Shown here one piece after another: positions 46,071 to 57,739 of a stretch of 64,000 nucleotides of DNA. The notes below the pieces were generated by a model. It saw nothing but the letters and a program-made list of their open reading frames with translations. It was not told the origin of the DNA and ran no database searches. Each line of letters starts with the position of its first letter. Positions within the stretch are counted from its first letter, which is position 1. The stretch lies in NCBI GenBank assembly GCA_035578175.1, contig JAQMRL010000002.1:101906748-101970747 (forward strand). The letters run 5' to 3'. The translations under genes were made by a program, and so were the position numbers. Origin of the DNA: Catonia carolina (taxonomy: Eukaryota; Arthropoda; Insecta; Hemiptera; Achilidae).

Positions 46071-47095
46071 AATAATGCTTAACTCGCACTATTTATCAAT
46101 CGATACGCAAAAATTCATAATTAAATGCTACTATGAAATAAACGAGACAAACAATCTTGATAAGGTTATATTTTTATGACTTGATTTCCCACACAGCAAT
46201 AACAGTAAACAATGCTTTCATAAATATGGTAACGAAAGCTGCTACGTAGAAACTCGTAAATCTGTGAATCTAGTTTTACTAATACTAGGTACTACAGAAA
46301 AACAAGGATTGTTACTGCAGCAACAAACATGAGCTACAAGCTGGGCCACCCGTTATTTAATGTTTACATTAATTACGTAGGCCTATTAGTAAGCAATGTT
46401 ACGTAATTTGTAGCGATGAGCTTTAATCTACTTTTAAATAGATCGATAGGATTTAAGAGCAAAAAGAAAAGGAAAAGGAGAAGAGGTGATGAGTGACCAC
46501 CTTGGATGCGACAGGTTCCAATCCTTTTACGACTATTCTAGTTCTGTTATTGTCAAAGTGATTTGTTGAAATAACCGTTACACGTCTACTGTTTTTAGTG
46601 TATGGTGTATGATAAGGTCGGGGCCGGTTTTGTTTTATCATTTTTATCTCTCATTACTGAATCCATTATCCCTCCACCCATCAACTTACATAATTAATGT
46701 AATATTAATGCTACAAACATCCTAAGTGCTTGCTACTATTTTCTATTAACGATTGGGTGAAGACTACCTCAATTGACAACTAACCATTTAATGATGTACT
46801 CCTACTGGAGAGGTCATGATTTTCTATTCACCTTCACTGTTATATAACTGGCATCTTAAATATTACTTAACGACAGGAATCCTTTTGAAAACCACTTTCA
46901 TATATTTATACAAGTGTGTTTTTTATTAATAAATATTTGAGATAAATTGAAATCGGGGCATGTAATCTTCGTTGAAAATTCTTATAATATCTTTGCTCTG
47001 GAGAGTGAGAGTAGCAACAGGTTATCACATTTGAATCAGTCTTTTCATAAGTCAAAATTTACATTTTTTCTTTAGTGCATTTTAGAACTAACTGA
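46071..47095. other. No gene recognised
   Basis: AT-rich unassigned sequence with GTAGGCCTATTAG near 46378. Confidence 0.4.
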
Positions 47096-47096
47096 A

Positions 47097-47510
47097 TGTA
47101 TTGTGCGGTTCCAAGCTCCGTGTAGTTGAGGGTGAAGGGTACGGGCGATGTATAATGAATGAGTGACGCATGCTGCGAGAAAGATTGTTATATTACTCTG
47201 ATACAAAACATTCGTTTTCAACCTTTCCGTATTTAACATATTTGTTTGTATTTATTATATTCATTTATTTACATATTTTGATATAAATTGGAAAGTTAAA
47301 TATTATGAATCCGACCAAGTTAATAACCTGGTAGGTATTTGTTAAATTAATGCGCCGGATGATAAGAATATTTTTTTAGACTAGTTAGTACACGTTACCA
47401 CTACAAATGCATCAGCTGTGAAACACTACCAACTCATTCATTCTCCCACTACTATAACAACGCACTGCATTCCTTCCAACTACACGGAGCTGGGACTCAA
47501 GCAATAAACA
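47097..47510. mobile_element. MITE with inverted ends
   Basis: AGCTCCGTGTAGTTG at 47115-47129 is repeated inverted at 47475-47489, with weaker flanking similarity (GCGGTTCCA against TTGAGTCCC). A second inverted block further in shares AATGAATGAGT. About 410 bp long with no frame. Exact ends and target duplication are uncertain. Confidence 0.55.
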
Positions 47511-47514
47511 CACC

Positions 47515-48420
47515 ATCACTATAAAAGTCACATAAGTCTGGCTTTCCTTAAGTAATATAGTATAACAGTACGAAAAGGCTTATCTTTAAGGATATAAAAT
47601 ATTTCTTTCATATTAAAAAATTAAATTGGGTGTTCTTTTGAAGCTTAAACTCTACTTTCTAGTGGAAGAAGCCATACAAAGATTCTACGAACAAACATTT
47701 TTAATATATGTATAACTACTGTTTATTACAACGATGAAGAACGTGAATAGCTCTGAAAATCACCTTTTTTCTTTTTTTTTAAGTTAGGAATTTCAATTTT
47801 TATTATTGCAGAAAGCTATTTTGGGTCATAATGTAAATTACTGAAATAAATAATTGAATACTAATGTACAGCATAATTTTCTTCTGGTCTAACAACGTAT
47901 TTTATAGAAAACAACGTAAGTTACATTTTACTCCAATTTATTTCAGAAACAATTTGTCAAAATTTTCGATTTAAGCAAGTGGCTTGTCTTTAAAAATACA
48001 AAAGTATATATTATATTAAATAGGACTGTACTCTGAACAATTTATGTTTTTTTAATATTTTTTAATTGAAATATAATTAACTACAAGTTTTGTAATTTTT
48101 CCAAAAGGTCACCGGTGCTAAAACTTCAGGTTTTGCGATTTTTACAAGGCTCTATCTCCTTAATGAAACCACCTACTGAGTAAACTTCTCTCAAAAATTA
48201 CTTAATATAGTCTATAAACTACGGTCTGCAAGATTTTTTTTAATATCACTATTAATTCAATATAATAGCCTACAAATATAGCTGAAAAACGTGTATGTTA
48301 CTTAATTAATTAATTTTAGATTGAATAATTTGTTGCACTGAATGTATTTTAAAACAAGTTAAAATAAAACTTTTGTTAATTCAACAAACTTTACAATCAG
48401 TGAATTAAATAATTGAAATA
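47515..48420. other. No gene recognised
   Basis: AT-rich unassigned sequence. Confidence 0.4.
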
Positions 48421-48427
48421 TTGACGA

Positions 48428-48627
48428 AGGGTCTACCGTGAATAAACTAAAAGAGTCATTTTCAGGGTGGTAAAAGACCTAAGTGGTTTTCAGGTGACTT
48501 TCGTATGATAAAATCTGCGATAAGTTACAGTCCAGTGGGAAAGTCATTGATTCAGCAACTCACTGTTTGCTTTACTCATTGAACTAGGGGTTCAAAACAG
48601 CCTACTGACTGTTGACCATTAAAAAAT
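48428..48627 (+). repeat. AAC-tailed SINE-like repeat, old diverged copy
   Basis: GGGTCTACCGTGAATAAACT followed by a GAGTCATTTTCAGGGTGG segment parallels GACCCTGTGGTGAATGAAGT and GTGTCATTTGCAGGGTGG. The end reads AGGGGTTCAAAACAGCCTAC followed by GACTGTTGACC. Divergence is high and the head is absent. Confidence 0.65.
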
Positions 48628-48629
48628 TA

Positions 48630-49905
48630 TATTACACGTAATTTAGTTTTAAATTAGTTCGTTTTATTACAAGTTGTAATTTAGGTCAGTCCAACACAAA
48701 TTTAGGGAAGCGTTAAAAATACATAAAGATGGAAACCGAATTCGATTTGAAAGTAACGCCCAAAGAAATTTTTGTTGTTATAAATTTAGTATTCCAGTGG
48801 GTCATTAAATTTCTAGTTTCAATAATTTAAAATAAAAATTTTAATAAATATTGAGAGCTTGTAGTGTCGTTTTCTGGAGTCGTCATCTGATATTATGTAA
48901 GATATATTCAGACCTTAAGACGAACAGGAAATGTAGGTGGTATATTAAATAAACCCTTTGTCCGGATGTTAAAAACAGAGTGGGAATGTGAGCGACTGTT
49001 TGGACAATCTGTAATATGTCATTAGTTTGTAGGGTCCGAATAATTCGGAACAATACGATGGACAGTGAGACAAAAGTATTCTTAACAGGAATAAATCGAT
49101 CGCAATGAAACCAGAAATACTTTTACACTAGGAAAAGGAGAAGGAAAAGGAAGTGAACAGAATGCACGTAAAAATCTCAACCGAGACGTTTTACTTTTTG
49201 TTTTTGTTTAATTTTATTTCTATCGTTTTATTTAGGTATGTTTGTTTGTTCGGTTTAAAAGGCAATGCCCTTCTTTGATTGGGTCGGGGCAGGTGGTGCA
49301 ACAGCAGCGAGTACCAGTACGCCAGGCACCTGGTGTCCACCGGCCACTGATTCAATTCGTAAATCGGTTGCACCGAGTGCGTATGCACATTGTGTATATT
49401 ATGCACATGTGTAGCCCACTTATATGCACGCGCCGTGTAGATGAAGTGCCGGTGTGGGTGCAGTTATTAGCAGCCGTCGTCAACATCCACATCACATCCA
49501 GTGCAATGCAATGCAATGTTTCAATCGCTTTCAATTACCTTCACAGTACAATATACAACGAAGCGTATTTATGTTTATTGAAGGTTGTGTTTTATGGCTG
49601 AAGCACGGGCACAGATTTATTAGTGTTGATTTTATATCCGTCCACCTAACTATTAATGTCCGTTGACCTCTGGAAAGTTGTTTGAATCCGACACAACTTC
49701 ATTCTTTATTGGATTGTTCATCTACTTCATGAAATTAATAACATCAGTCGATTTTATTTGGAATGGCTTTCCGCAGTTCGTCTCCGATAAAAATATTTTA
49801 TACGTTCGTTCACACGACTGTCTGGAAATTGGAAACTGTTACTAAGGAAACCAGCTTAATAACGTTTGTTTATTAATGGTAACCCTTGAATTTTTACAAA
49901 CTTCC
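48630..49905. other. No gene recognised
   Basis: 49250-49500 is more GC-rich than its surroundings, with overlapping frames on both strands but no recognisable protein. GCAATGCAATGCAATG at about 49504 is a short tandem. Confidence 0.35.
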
Positions 49906-49907
49906 GA

Positions 49908-50160
49908 TAGGAAGAAGAAGGAGAAGAAATGGAAGAAGAAGAGAATTTATAGAAGCAGAAGAAGGATAACAAGAAAAGTGGGAAGAAGGAAAAGAGTAAG
50001 GAGATGAAGAAACAGAAGAAAAAGGAGAAGGAAAGGAAGAAAAAAAGAATGAGGAAGAGAAGAAGGAGGAGGAGGAGGAGAAGGAGAAGGAGAAGGAAGA
50101 GGAAGAAGAAGAGGAGGAGGAGGAGGAGGAGGAGGACGACGACGATGAGAAAAAGTTGGA
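49908..50160. repeat. Long polypurine (GAA/GGA) tract
   Basis: About 250 bp are nearly all purine on the plus strand. The unit changes from GAA-rich to GGA-rich and ends in GAC repeats. It resembles the tails of LINE copies in this window, but the conserved LINE 3' words are not visible upstream. Phe/Ser/Leu-rich minus-strand frames are artefacts. Confidence 0.8.
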
Positions 50161-50164
50161 AGAA

Positions 50165-51588
50165 TGTATTTTGATTGAAAGAAGCGGGCATTGTAGGGGG
50201 TTAGGCCACCGACGATGCTCAGAGGGCGTAGTCCTGAAGTCAAACAATAAATACTTTTAACGGGACGTTTTTGAACACATATTTTCTTCATCACTTCAAT
50301 TGGATGCGTGACATCAGACAATTTAATTTGATTAAGATTAACCCACATATGTATATAAGGGAATGAACTGTTCGTTTAAAAACAGTTCGGCCGGCGTCAA
50401 AGTCAATTTTGTTGGTTAGATGGACTAACGGAATTAAAATTCTCAGGAAACAATAATTACGATCACATATGAAATAGAATATAGATTTCACTATGTAAAA
50501 TATTAAGTTTTGTGTGTGTCTTAATTTGCATATTTTACTTCGCACTATTCTCTTAGAGTCGGCCGAATAAATTATAGTTTCAAAAATGAAACGATCAGCC
50601 CAAGTGGGCTGGACTAAGAGGCCGATACACCTATAGCACCTATAGTATAAGTGTACAAGTATATATGATGATATTTATGTTGTTTCATAAATTGGGCCGC
50701 GTAAATTAGTTAAAGACCTTGTTGTATACCGAACTGAATAAATATTGTAGAAGAATGCAGCCTATTCATTGCTGAGGGCCATGGGCCACGTTGCGGTGCG
50801 CTAAACGCTCTCCTATTACTCAAATATAGGCATTTAAATTAGATGATTGTACGCCATAAACCATAATTGTAACGTTTCAATCTTTTAAAGCTTGTGGGTG
50901 GTTGACATGACCTCCCCCAGGAGGCATGAACCTTCCTTTCACATTTTAAAATATCTCTTTATACAAATCATTCGAAATTTATTGACTGAATATAGTACTA
51001 TCTTTCTTCAACAGATTTGTACCTCAGAGATGGTATGCTCATACATATCACGGCTTGTATTTTTATTTTTAAAGATTTTATAAAACGTAATTTTGTATCA
51101 CTATTCAATCAAACAACCAGATCTGATACCTTTAACAGTGTTTGAATGTCTACAATAAGAAAAAACGAAATAAAAATTGATTAAGTTACTGTATTGCTAA
51201 TCACAACACTAAATTGTTTGAACAGACTTTCAGATAAAAATAAATAAATTTTCTAGATGAATTTGTTTAAAAAATCTAAAAAAAATACTACATTAATGAA
51301 ACGTTTTACAGTGTACAAGAGTTTCTTTTTAAATACCGGTAGTAGTTTTTTCGTTTTAAAAATAAATTTAGTAGTTTATTTTAATAGTTTAAAAAAAATT
51401 ATATAATATAAATATTTTTTTATATTATAATAAATAACTTTATTATTATAAGATAGATTTTTATGACACGTAGCTTTCTCCTGCACGCTAGCCATTTTTT
51501 CAATTGACAGTCTCATCATCTCCATGATGGAGCCAAATGAGTTCGTTAAATTTTACTTTTTTGTTTTTTACATATTTCTTATCATTGA
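50165..51588. other. No gene recognised
   Basis: AT-rich unassigned sequence. 50570-50640 has a short GC-richer patch with AGCCCAAGTGGGCT as a hairpin. Confidence 0.4.
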
Positions 51589-51602
51589 TTATTCTTATTT
51601 CT

Positions 51603-52678
51603 CCTCCTCCTCCTTCTCCTACTCCTCCTTTTCCGCCTCCGCCTCCTCCTACTTCTCCTCCTCTCCTCTAGGCAGTATTGCATGTTCCGGAAACCAACTT
51701 CCCCTCGGACGACCAATACCCCTTCTACCATTTGGCTTATAATTCATTACCAATCTAGGTAAAAGGCTTCCCTTCATGCGTTCCAGATGACTACTCCAGT
51801 TGATTCTGTACTCATTGACCTTCTTCTCCAGGCTAAATATTTGCAACTCTTGTTTTATAATGTCACTTTTTATCTTGTCCTCAAGAGTGCAGCCCTTCAC
51901 TGCGCGAAGAAATTTCATTTCCACAGCTCTGACTTGGCTTGTTCTCTGTTTGAAAGCACCCAGGCCTCTCTGTCATACATTATAACTGGGATCACTATAG
52001 TTTTATAGAAATTTAGTTCCATTTCGTTTTCTTGTTTTGTGCTTTAGGATTCTGTACATTGTCCCGCAAGTGTGCCTAAATCTATAGATTTTATTCGTCA
52101 CATCTTTGTCCTTCATAAAAGATACTTCACATTCCAATTAACTGAAACTAGATATCTGCCCCACAATTACTCCTTTCATGACAATTTTTCGATCTCGCTG
52201 GGTGTTTTCTGCTGAAAGCCATCGCTTTCATTTTCTTAGCGGATATCAGGTTTTAGTCATCACATATTTTTTACAGTGTGTGTACTCCTATCTATAGTAT
52301 GTCCTCTATCTCTTGTACCATCACAACATCATCAGCGTACGATAAATCTTTAATTTTACCTCAACAGGACTTAGTTGGACCCCAGAGTCAAAAGATTACC
52401 TCCACCTGTGGATAATGTCATCCAGATAGATAATAAAAAGCGTTGGAGAGATACAACAGCCCTGTCTAACACCTTTGTTTGTTGTAATTAATACAGTTAA
52501 ATTTTTACCGGTGTCGATCCTCATAGACGTGCCTAGTTATAAACTTTCAACGGCATTAACAAGGTGAAAAACACACTTTTTAATGAGAATGTTCCATAGC
52601 TACAAAGGATCTAGGCTAATGCCTTTTGGAAATCTATAAAGGCGATATGTGCTTTCAAATTAAATTAAATATTCTTAA
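51603..52678 (-). mobile_element. LINE copy with exact 12-bp target duplication
   Basis: ATTCTTATTTCT occurs at 51591-51602 and 52679-52690. On the minus strand the insert starts at FNLKAHIAFIDF, in the same reverse transcriptase block where the copy at 25649 begins. It ends in a GGA/GAA tail of about 60 bp (51603-51665). It is about 1.08 kb long. Confidence 0.92.
51649..52660 (-). pseudogene. Decayed LINE reverse transcriptase
   Basis: In order on the minus strand: NLKAHIAFIDFQKALA followed by a stop, then GVRQGCCISPTLFIIYLDD, then LSYADDVVMVQEIEDIL with the catalytic centre. The C-terminal part is open for 91 codons (EMKFLRAVKGCTLEDKIKSD and on to GRRGIGRPRGSW). Frameshifts and stops separate the parts. 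The domain order matches the protein at 37365-38639, but the gene is inactive. Confidence 0.85.
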
Positions 52679-52694
52679 ATTCTTATTTCTTATT

Positions 52695-54088
52695 ACAGTA
52701 TATTATTTTCCTCATGCAATTTTTTTTAAATTCTTATACATAATTTAACTAGATTAAGCATCTTCACCAAGTAGGCCTAATTAAGGCTCTTAACTAAGCA
52801 GACTTTTTGATGTTTAAAAATAGTTAATCGGTAAAATGTTTTGGCTGTTTCAGTAAAAGTTTATGCAAAAGTTTCCTTGGTCATCTTAAGTGAATGCCTG
52901 GTCAGTCTCCTCTTAGCGTTCTATTTTCAATATGCGGATGATATATTCCCATTCCCTATCGCAGAATTTGATGTTTATAATAACATCTGTTATTTAATAT
53001 CACCTACAACAAAAGTTTGCTGTTCGGTTAAATATTTACTAGTATATGATATAGAGATTTGAAAAATAATATACCTCTTCCAATTATCCCCATCACTTAA
53101 CGCACCAAATATATATATAAAACTATTTAAATAGGCGTTAAAATTGCTATTAAGAGAGGTGAAGCTGTAATTACAGAGACATATGTTAACAATAGGTTTT
53201 TGGCAATAGTTATACCTCATTCTGTTGCCCTTATGTTCAATCGGTTTAAATATAGCCTTAAAACAAACAATAGTGAATTTATGGTAATTTTTTCGCCCAC
53301 TTGTCCATAATACTTTTTTTAATTAACATAGTTAAAAACATACTACGCCTATAAAAAAATAACCGACTAATTTGTGATCCTGTCACAATCGATACTATTA
53401 GCATATGCCCGTAATTAGGTGTATCCTTCAAAAATGTTTTTCAATGAAATAATTTAGGACTTCAATTGGTCTATTTGAATTCAGTTTCCTAAGCGACCCC
53501 ATGAGTTGATATAATTTTGAACATACTTTTACGGGATATGTGTTATAGTTGAACCGAATGAAATGCAGAGTGACTTACTCTGCGTATTCGGTATGCGGAT
53601 CACGTCGTGTGCTCTTATAACTTAAAGAAGAATGGTTGTTGATGCCAGTGTCATGTCCAGCGGAGGGCGAGGGTGTCGCTGCTACAAGCACCGATCTGTC
53701 CATCACCTACTGAATCGTAATGCAACTACTTGTACACACGGACGCTCTAATGTCGGACGGAAAATTTTCTCTTCTACAATCTCTCCTGTTCTCACCAAAG
53801 ACGCGTGTGTATCGATGTAGATTAACAAATGGCACGATTTCAATCAAAATTGTACACGCAAAAGGTTGATTTATAAAGGGACTTAAGTCAAAGGTCCAAG
53901 CTTTAACATCCGGTCAGGTTTTGGAAAATTTCTTTGCCGATATTTACTTAGCTACCATTCCAATCTGATATGGTACCTAATAACCACTACGTCGATGCAT
54001 TAAGAAAAACAATATTATAAAAAATAACTTTTAAAAATAATTTTCTGTGAGAACACATTAAAAGCCTTTAGAAACTCCAAGACTATAA
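52695..54088. other. No gene recognised
   Basis: AT-rich unassigned sequence. Short frames at 52841-53220 and 53632-53820 show no domain. Confidence 0.4.
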
Positions 54089-54097
54089 TTAAATGTC

Positions 54098-54415
54098 TCT
54101 TCTTCTTCTTCTTCTCCTTCTTCTCCTTCTCCTTCTCCTTCTCCTCCTCCTTCTCCTTCTCCTCCTTCTTCTTCTTCCAGCCAAGGATTAGGCCGCAGCC
54201 TGTTCCGAACTCACATACTATGTCAGCCATCTCTATCTTTTCTAGGTCTTCCGACATCCCTTTTACCTTCTGGAGCATACCAGTGCACCTGCTTAAGTAT
54301 CCTGTAATCTCATATTCTTGTCATGTGCTGTCCCCAACTTTGGCGTTAATCCTTTATCTTATCGTTCAAGTTGTAAATACCTTATTCTGACGTTATTTTC
54401 TCATTCCTTATCATC
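54098..54415 (-). mobile_element. 5'-truncated LINE copy with expanded TTC/TCC tail
   Basis: The tail (54098-54178) is made of TTC and TCC units. It is followed by CAGCCAAGGATTAGGCCGCA, the 3' end shared with 10455-10924, and about 240 bp of that copy can be followed with many identities. AAATGTC at 54091-54097 and 54416-54422 may be the target duplication. No open frame of useful length remains. Confidence 0.82.
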
Positions 54416-54429
54416 AAATGTCCAAAGAA

Positions 54430-54840
54430 TAATTTTTTGAGATTTTATTTGTTACTAGGAACTAATGGTTATTGACGACTACCTAATTTGTCAGCTTCTT
54501 TCCGTTTTTATTTTATACTTGCTTCTATGTGAATTAGAACTGGGACCCCCTCAAGCCCGTCAAGTGTGTTCATGGCTTTGTTACCTTACTAAGTCCCAAC
54601 TAGTGTTACTTAACTTCTTATATCAATTGCTTACCAGCTGACTGAATAAACTTACTGGGCCTACAGAATATTTAAAAAATTATTTTTTTTAAATAATCCT
54701 TAAAATTCTGCGTAAAAATATTATTACATCTACAAGGTGATATGAGAATATTTCCGTGCTTACGAAATTTAGGTTTTTACCTGGTATCTGGTGGTTTCTG
54801 GTGAAACCGGTGTCAAGATAACCGAGATAACCGAAATTTT
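54430..54840. other. No gene recognised
   Basis: AT-rich unassigned sequence. Confidence 0.4.
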
Positions 54841-54854
54841 TCCTAAATAAACAC

Positions 54855-54862
54855 TATAAAAG
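54855..54862 (+). promoter_or_regulatory. Candidate TATA box
   Basis: TATAAAAG stands upstream of a GC-richer 200-bp stretch that ends in a consensus splice donor. An isolated TATAAAAG is common in AT-rich DNA. The call depends on the downstream context and lacks transcript support. Confidence 0.25.
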
Positions 54863-54885
54863 TGGTGCGTCGGTGTTATCTACAC

Positions 54886-55068
54886 AAACACTGTAGGGAA
54901 CCGCTATCTTAATGGCAAACATGCAGCGTGTCGCCGATTTTTGACGTGGAGTGTGAACGCGGCTAAACGAGGGAACAAGCAGGGTTGGTGAATATGTATA
55001 AATGCGGTGATGTGCAGACGGGTGGGTCTCAGACGCCTTTAAAGGAGTGACGACGTGAAACGAGTCAG
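54886..55068 (+). other. Candidate non-coding first exon with splice donor
   Basis: The stretch after the TATA-like box is richer in GC and CpG than its neighbours. It ends at CAG|GTAAGTGCG, a textbook insect splice donor at 55069. It contains only very short frames that stop quickly, so it would be 5' untranslated. It could be the first exon of a gene extending beyond or across the window. No acceptor partner could be identified. Confidence 0.25.
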
Positions 55069-55149
55069 GTAAGTGCGTAATGATCCCCTGTTTCAACGGT
55101 GCTAGTGGTGTTCGTTTTTCTTTCACGTTCATCGTTCTCATTCTTATTT

Positions 55150-56660
55150 AAGAAACGAGTGAATGAAATTTTCTTCTGGCCGGTTGGTAGTCGATGGTCG
55201 ATCAATAACGACAATAAATGGAATTCGATTTCATTGAAAAAGAAGTCAAGTGCCCATTGAATGAGGTCTACAGACTACTCTAATGATCTCAATGTATCCA
55301 TTCTCTACCCTCCCTCTATTACGTGTCCGGATTTATAATTATTCTTTCGTCTTCTTGGTGCGGATGACCGATGTCGATGGCGTTTACTCTTTCTGTCTAC
55401 CATGTGTGTCCCTTATCTCACCCTCTCACACATTCTCGATCCACTTTTTTTTTAATTTTCTTTTCTACTTCTTATGACCGGCAAGGCACAGCAGTAATAA
55501 ACGAAACCAGCCATCTCATCGTTATCTTTCAATTTTATGTCCCTATAAACTACGCACATGAACATAGCAATGAATCGAGCTACCTGACCGTAATTTTTTA
55601 GCAAACGGCCATTGCTAAAGTACACATAAAGCCCGTTTATTAAACAGAAGAATATCCATCATTCTTACTTTCACATAAAAAATAAATACCGGAAGATTTT
55701 TAAAATATCTTGGAGAAAGCATAAATGTACCCTTACTTCATTGACAGTTTTCAATTTTTTAGTTTTCTGTCTTGTTTCTAAAAGAGTGAGTGAGTTGTGC
55801 GTCGAGTATGATTCGTCTATACCTTATAGTGACTCAGTATTTGAAGATAATCGTGTCTCCTAACTTTAACTTTTGTGTGCATGCTATCGAAAACTTCTTT
55901 TATACAATAACAATAAATTTTGAGTTTCATCTAAATCTGTTAAATATCAACAAGGAAGGACAAAACATTAGAAATTGAAAGTATGGACACTCAAATAATA
56001 TTTAATTTTTATACTCAGTACATAGCAACAGGGCTTGTGGAAAGTGGCTAGACTCCCTTCAAAGGAAAGCCTGTGTGCAATAGTAATTTTTGTTCCTTCT
56101 TTTGTAGTATTGTGATTCTATTTTTTAAATTCTAATTTACAGTTGTGTTTAATTGAGCTATGTTGTTTTAAAACATAGAAAATAAAAAAATCCTGAAATA
56201 GAATTAAATTTAGGAATCATTAAAAATTTTTACATGTCAAAATTTCATGCTACTAAAACCTCGATTTTGTAAGTTCGACTCTTTTGAACATTTTGACTTT
56301 TTCTGATGATTGGGTACTTTTTTGAAGATTGATTTACATCATTGTATATATTTAGTTTAACTGCTAAGTGATTATAACCTCCTGATTTTTATGGCTTACC
56401 TCAATTTTCCCTTTATTGCCTCCTTCGTATTTCAGTTCTTTAAGATCGTCAATTCCAAGCATTTAAACAACTGAGTTAGGCTACTTTATTTATCTATTAT
56501 TACCAATTTCCAAGCCTTTCATCCCTTCTTTCGCAGTTGTTAAATATTCTGTTTTCTCAAAATAAGTTTATAACCCTAATTTTGTAAATTATTTCTCAAA
56601 TTTTCACATAATAAACCTCAGATCTTTATCAGCTTGAGCTTTCACTATTTTTGGTTGTCA
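55150..56660. other. No gene recognised
   Basis: Unassigned sequence, CT-rich near 55380-55480 and AT-rich after. Frames at 55283-55601 lack any domain. Confidence 0.4.
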
Positions 56661-56664
56661 ACAA

Positions 56665-57235
56665 AATTAAGTGTATAGGTAAATTTAAAAACCTACAACT
56701 TTTAAATCAAGCACTTTTTTCTGTAGTTGCTGGTTTTGTGTTAACTAGTAATTTTTTCGTATTTTTAAATCGATAAAAGATGGGGTTTTTAAGACAGAGG
56801 TATTGGAATGCATTTTACGACCAAAGTATATTATATGTTTAAGGCTTCCTGTAATTTTCATAAATAAAGTTATAAAAAATTTTTAACTTTTATTTGAACT
56901 ACCATAATATTTCTTCTACAAAGTAGAAAAAATATTTTCTAAGTAGAAATATTTTTTCTACTTTGTAGAAAATATTATGGTAATTTTTCTACTTTGTAGA
57001 AAAAATGCTTCAAATTTCAGTTAAGCACCAATTAGTATTTTCCGTATTTTTAAGTCACACAGAGGTTAATTTTAATTTTGCGTCATGTATTCATGATTGA
57101 AAATACGTTGTTTTCATTTTACATTGTTTACTTATGATTAGTTATATATTTTATCATGATAAGTTATATTTTTTATTATTTACATTGACAAGAGAAAGTT
57201 GTCCGAGAGTTTTGCACCAGATTTTTTTCTTACGT
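56665..57235. repeat. Older dispersed repeat, second copy
   Basis: It matches 34838-35700 without the SINE. Shared blocks are listed in that entry, and here read CATTTTACATTGTTTACTTA and GACAAGAGAAAGTTGTCCG. It carries a palindromic insertion at about 56921-57005 that the other copy lacks. Confidence 0.72.
56901..56981. repeat. 81-bp near-perfect palindrome
   Basis: ACCATAATATTTCTTCTACA at the left is mirrored by TGTAGAAAATATTATGGT at the right. The core repeats TTCTACAAAGTAGAA in both orientations. A further TTCTACTTTGTAGAA follows at 56987-57001. Confidence 0.9.
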
Positions 57236-57239
57236 ATCA

Positions 57240-57650
57240 TTTGCACAATACTCATCCTAATTTTTTTAAACTGTTCAGAATGGTATAGAAAAATATTACT
57301 TTAGGGTAGGCACCCTCATTTTACTCTTAAGGCTCAAGTAATCGAAATGAAAATGCTTTAATGTTTCCAATAGTGAATGGAGTAATACATATTGCGGTGT
57401 GGAAAAAATTGAAGGTTTTTTAGGAGATTTTGGAATAACTAAAAACAGTTATATATCTAAAATTGTAAGCTAACATATATTCTAATACTGTAATATATCT
57501 AATCGTACAACTGAAGGCATTCTGTAACATTTTTCAAAGAGTTACTTTTTGTGATTTGAAAGGTGTAAAGTGCATACTATTTAGTTATGTAGCTGCCGTA
57601 GAGTGCTCTCTCTACCTCTAGAGTTTAAGGAAATTTGGATCATCACTAAG
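57240..57650. other. No gene recognised
   Basis: AT-rich unassigned sequence. Confidence 0.4.
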
Positions 57651-57654
57651 CTCT

Positions 57655-57735
57655 TTTTGTAAACAATCTTACTTCTCCTTTTGTTTAGTACAACTTCTAC
57701 GGGTTCAGACCGACCTTTAAAGTATTTGAACGGTT
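57655..57735 (+). repeat. AAC-tailed SINE-like repeat, old 3' fragment
   Basis: TTACTTCTCCTTTTGTTTAG, then ACAACTTCTACGGGTTCAGA and CCGACCTTTAAAG parallel the last 80 bases of the family. Very diverged. Confidence 0.45.
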
Positions 57736-57739
57736 GATA

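Noticed and set aside
49856..50348. Ser/Phe-rich minus-strand frames up to 133 codons
   Set aside because: They follow the GAA/GGA repeat in three frames at once and have no conserved domain.
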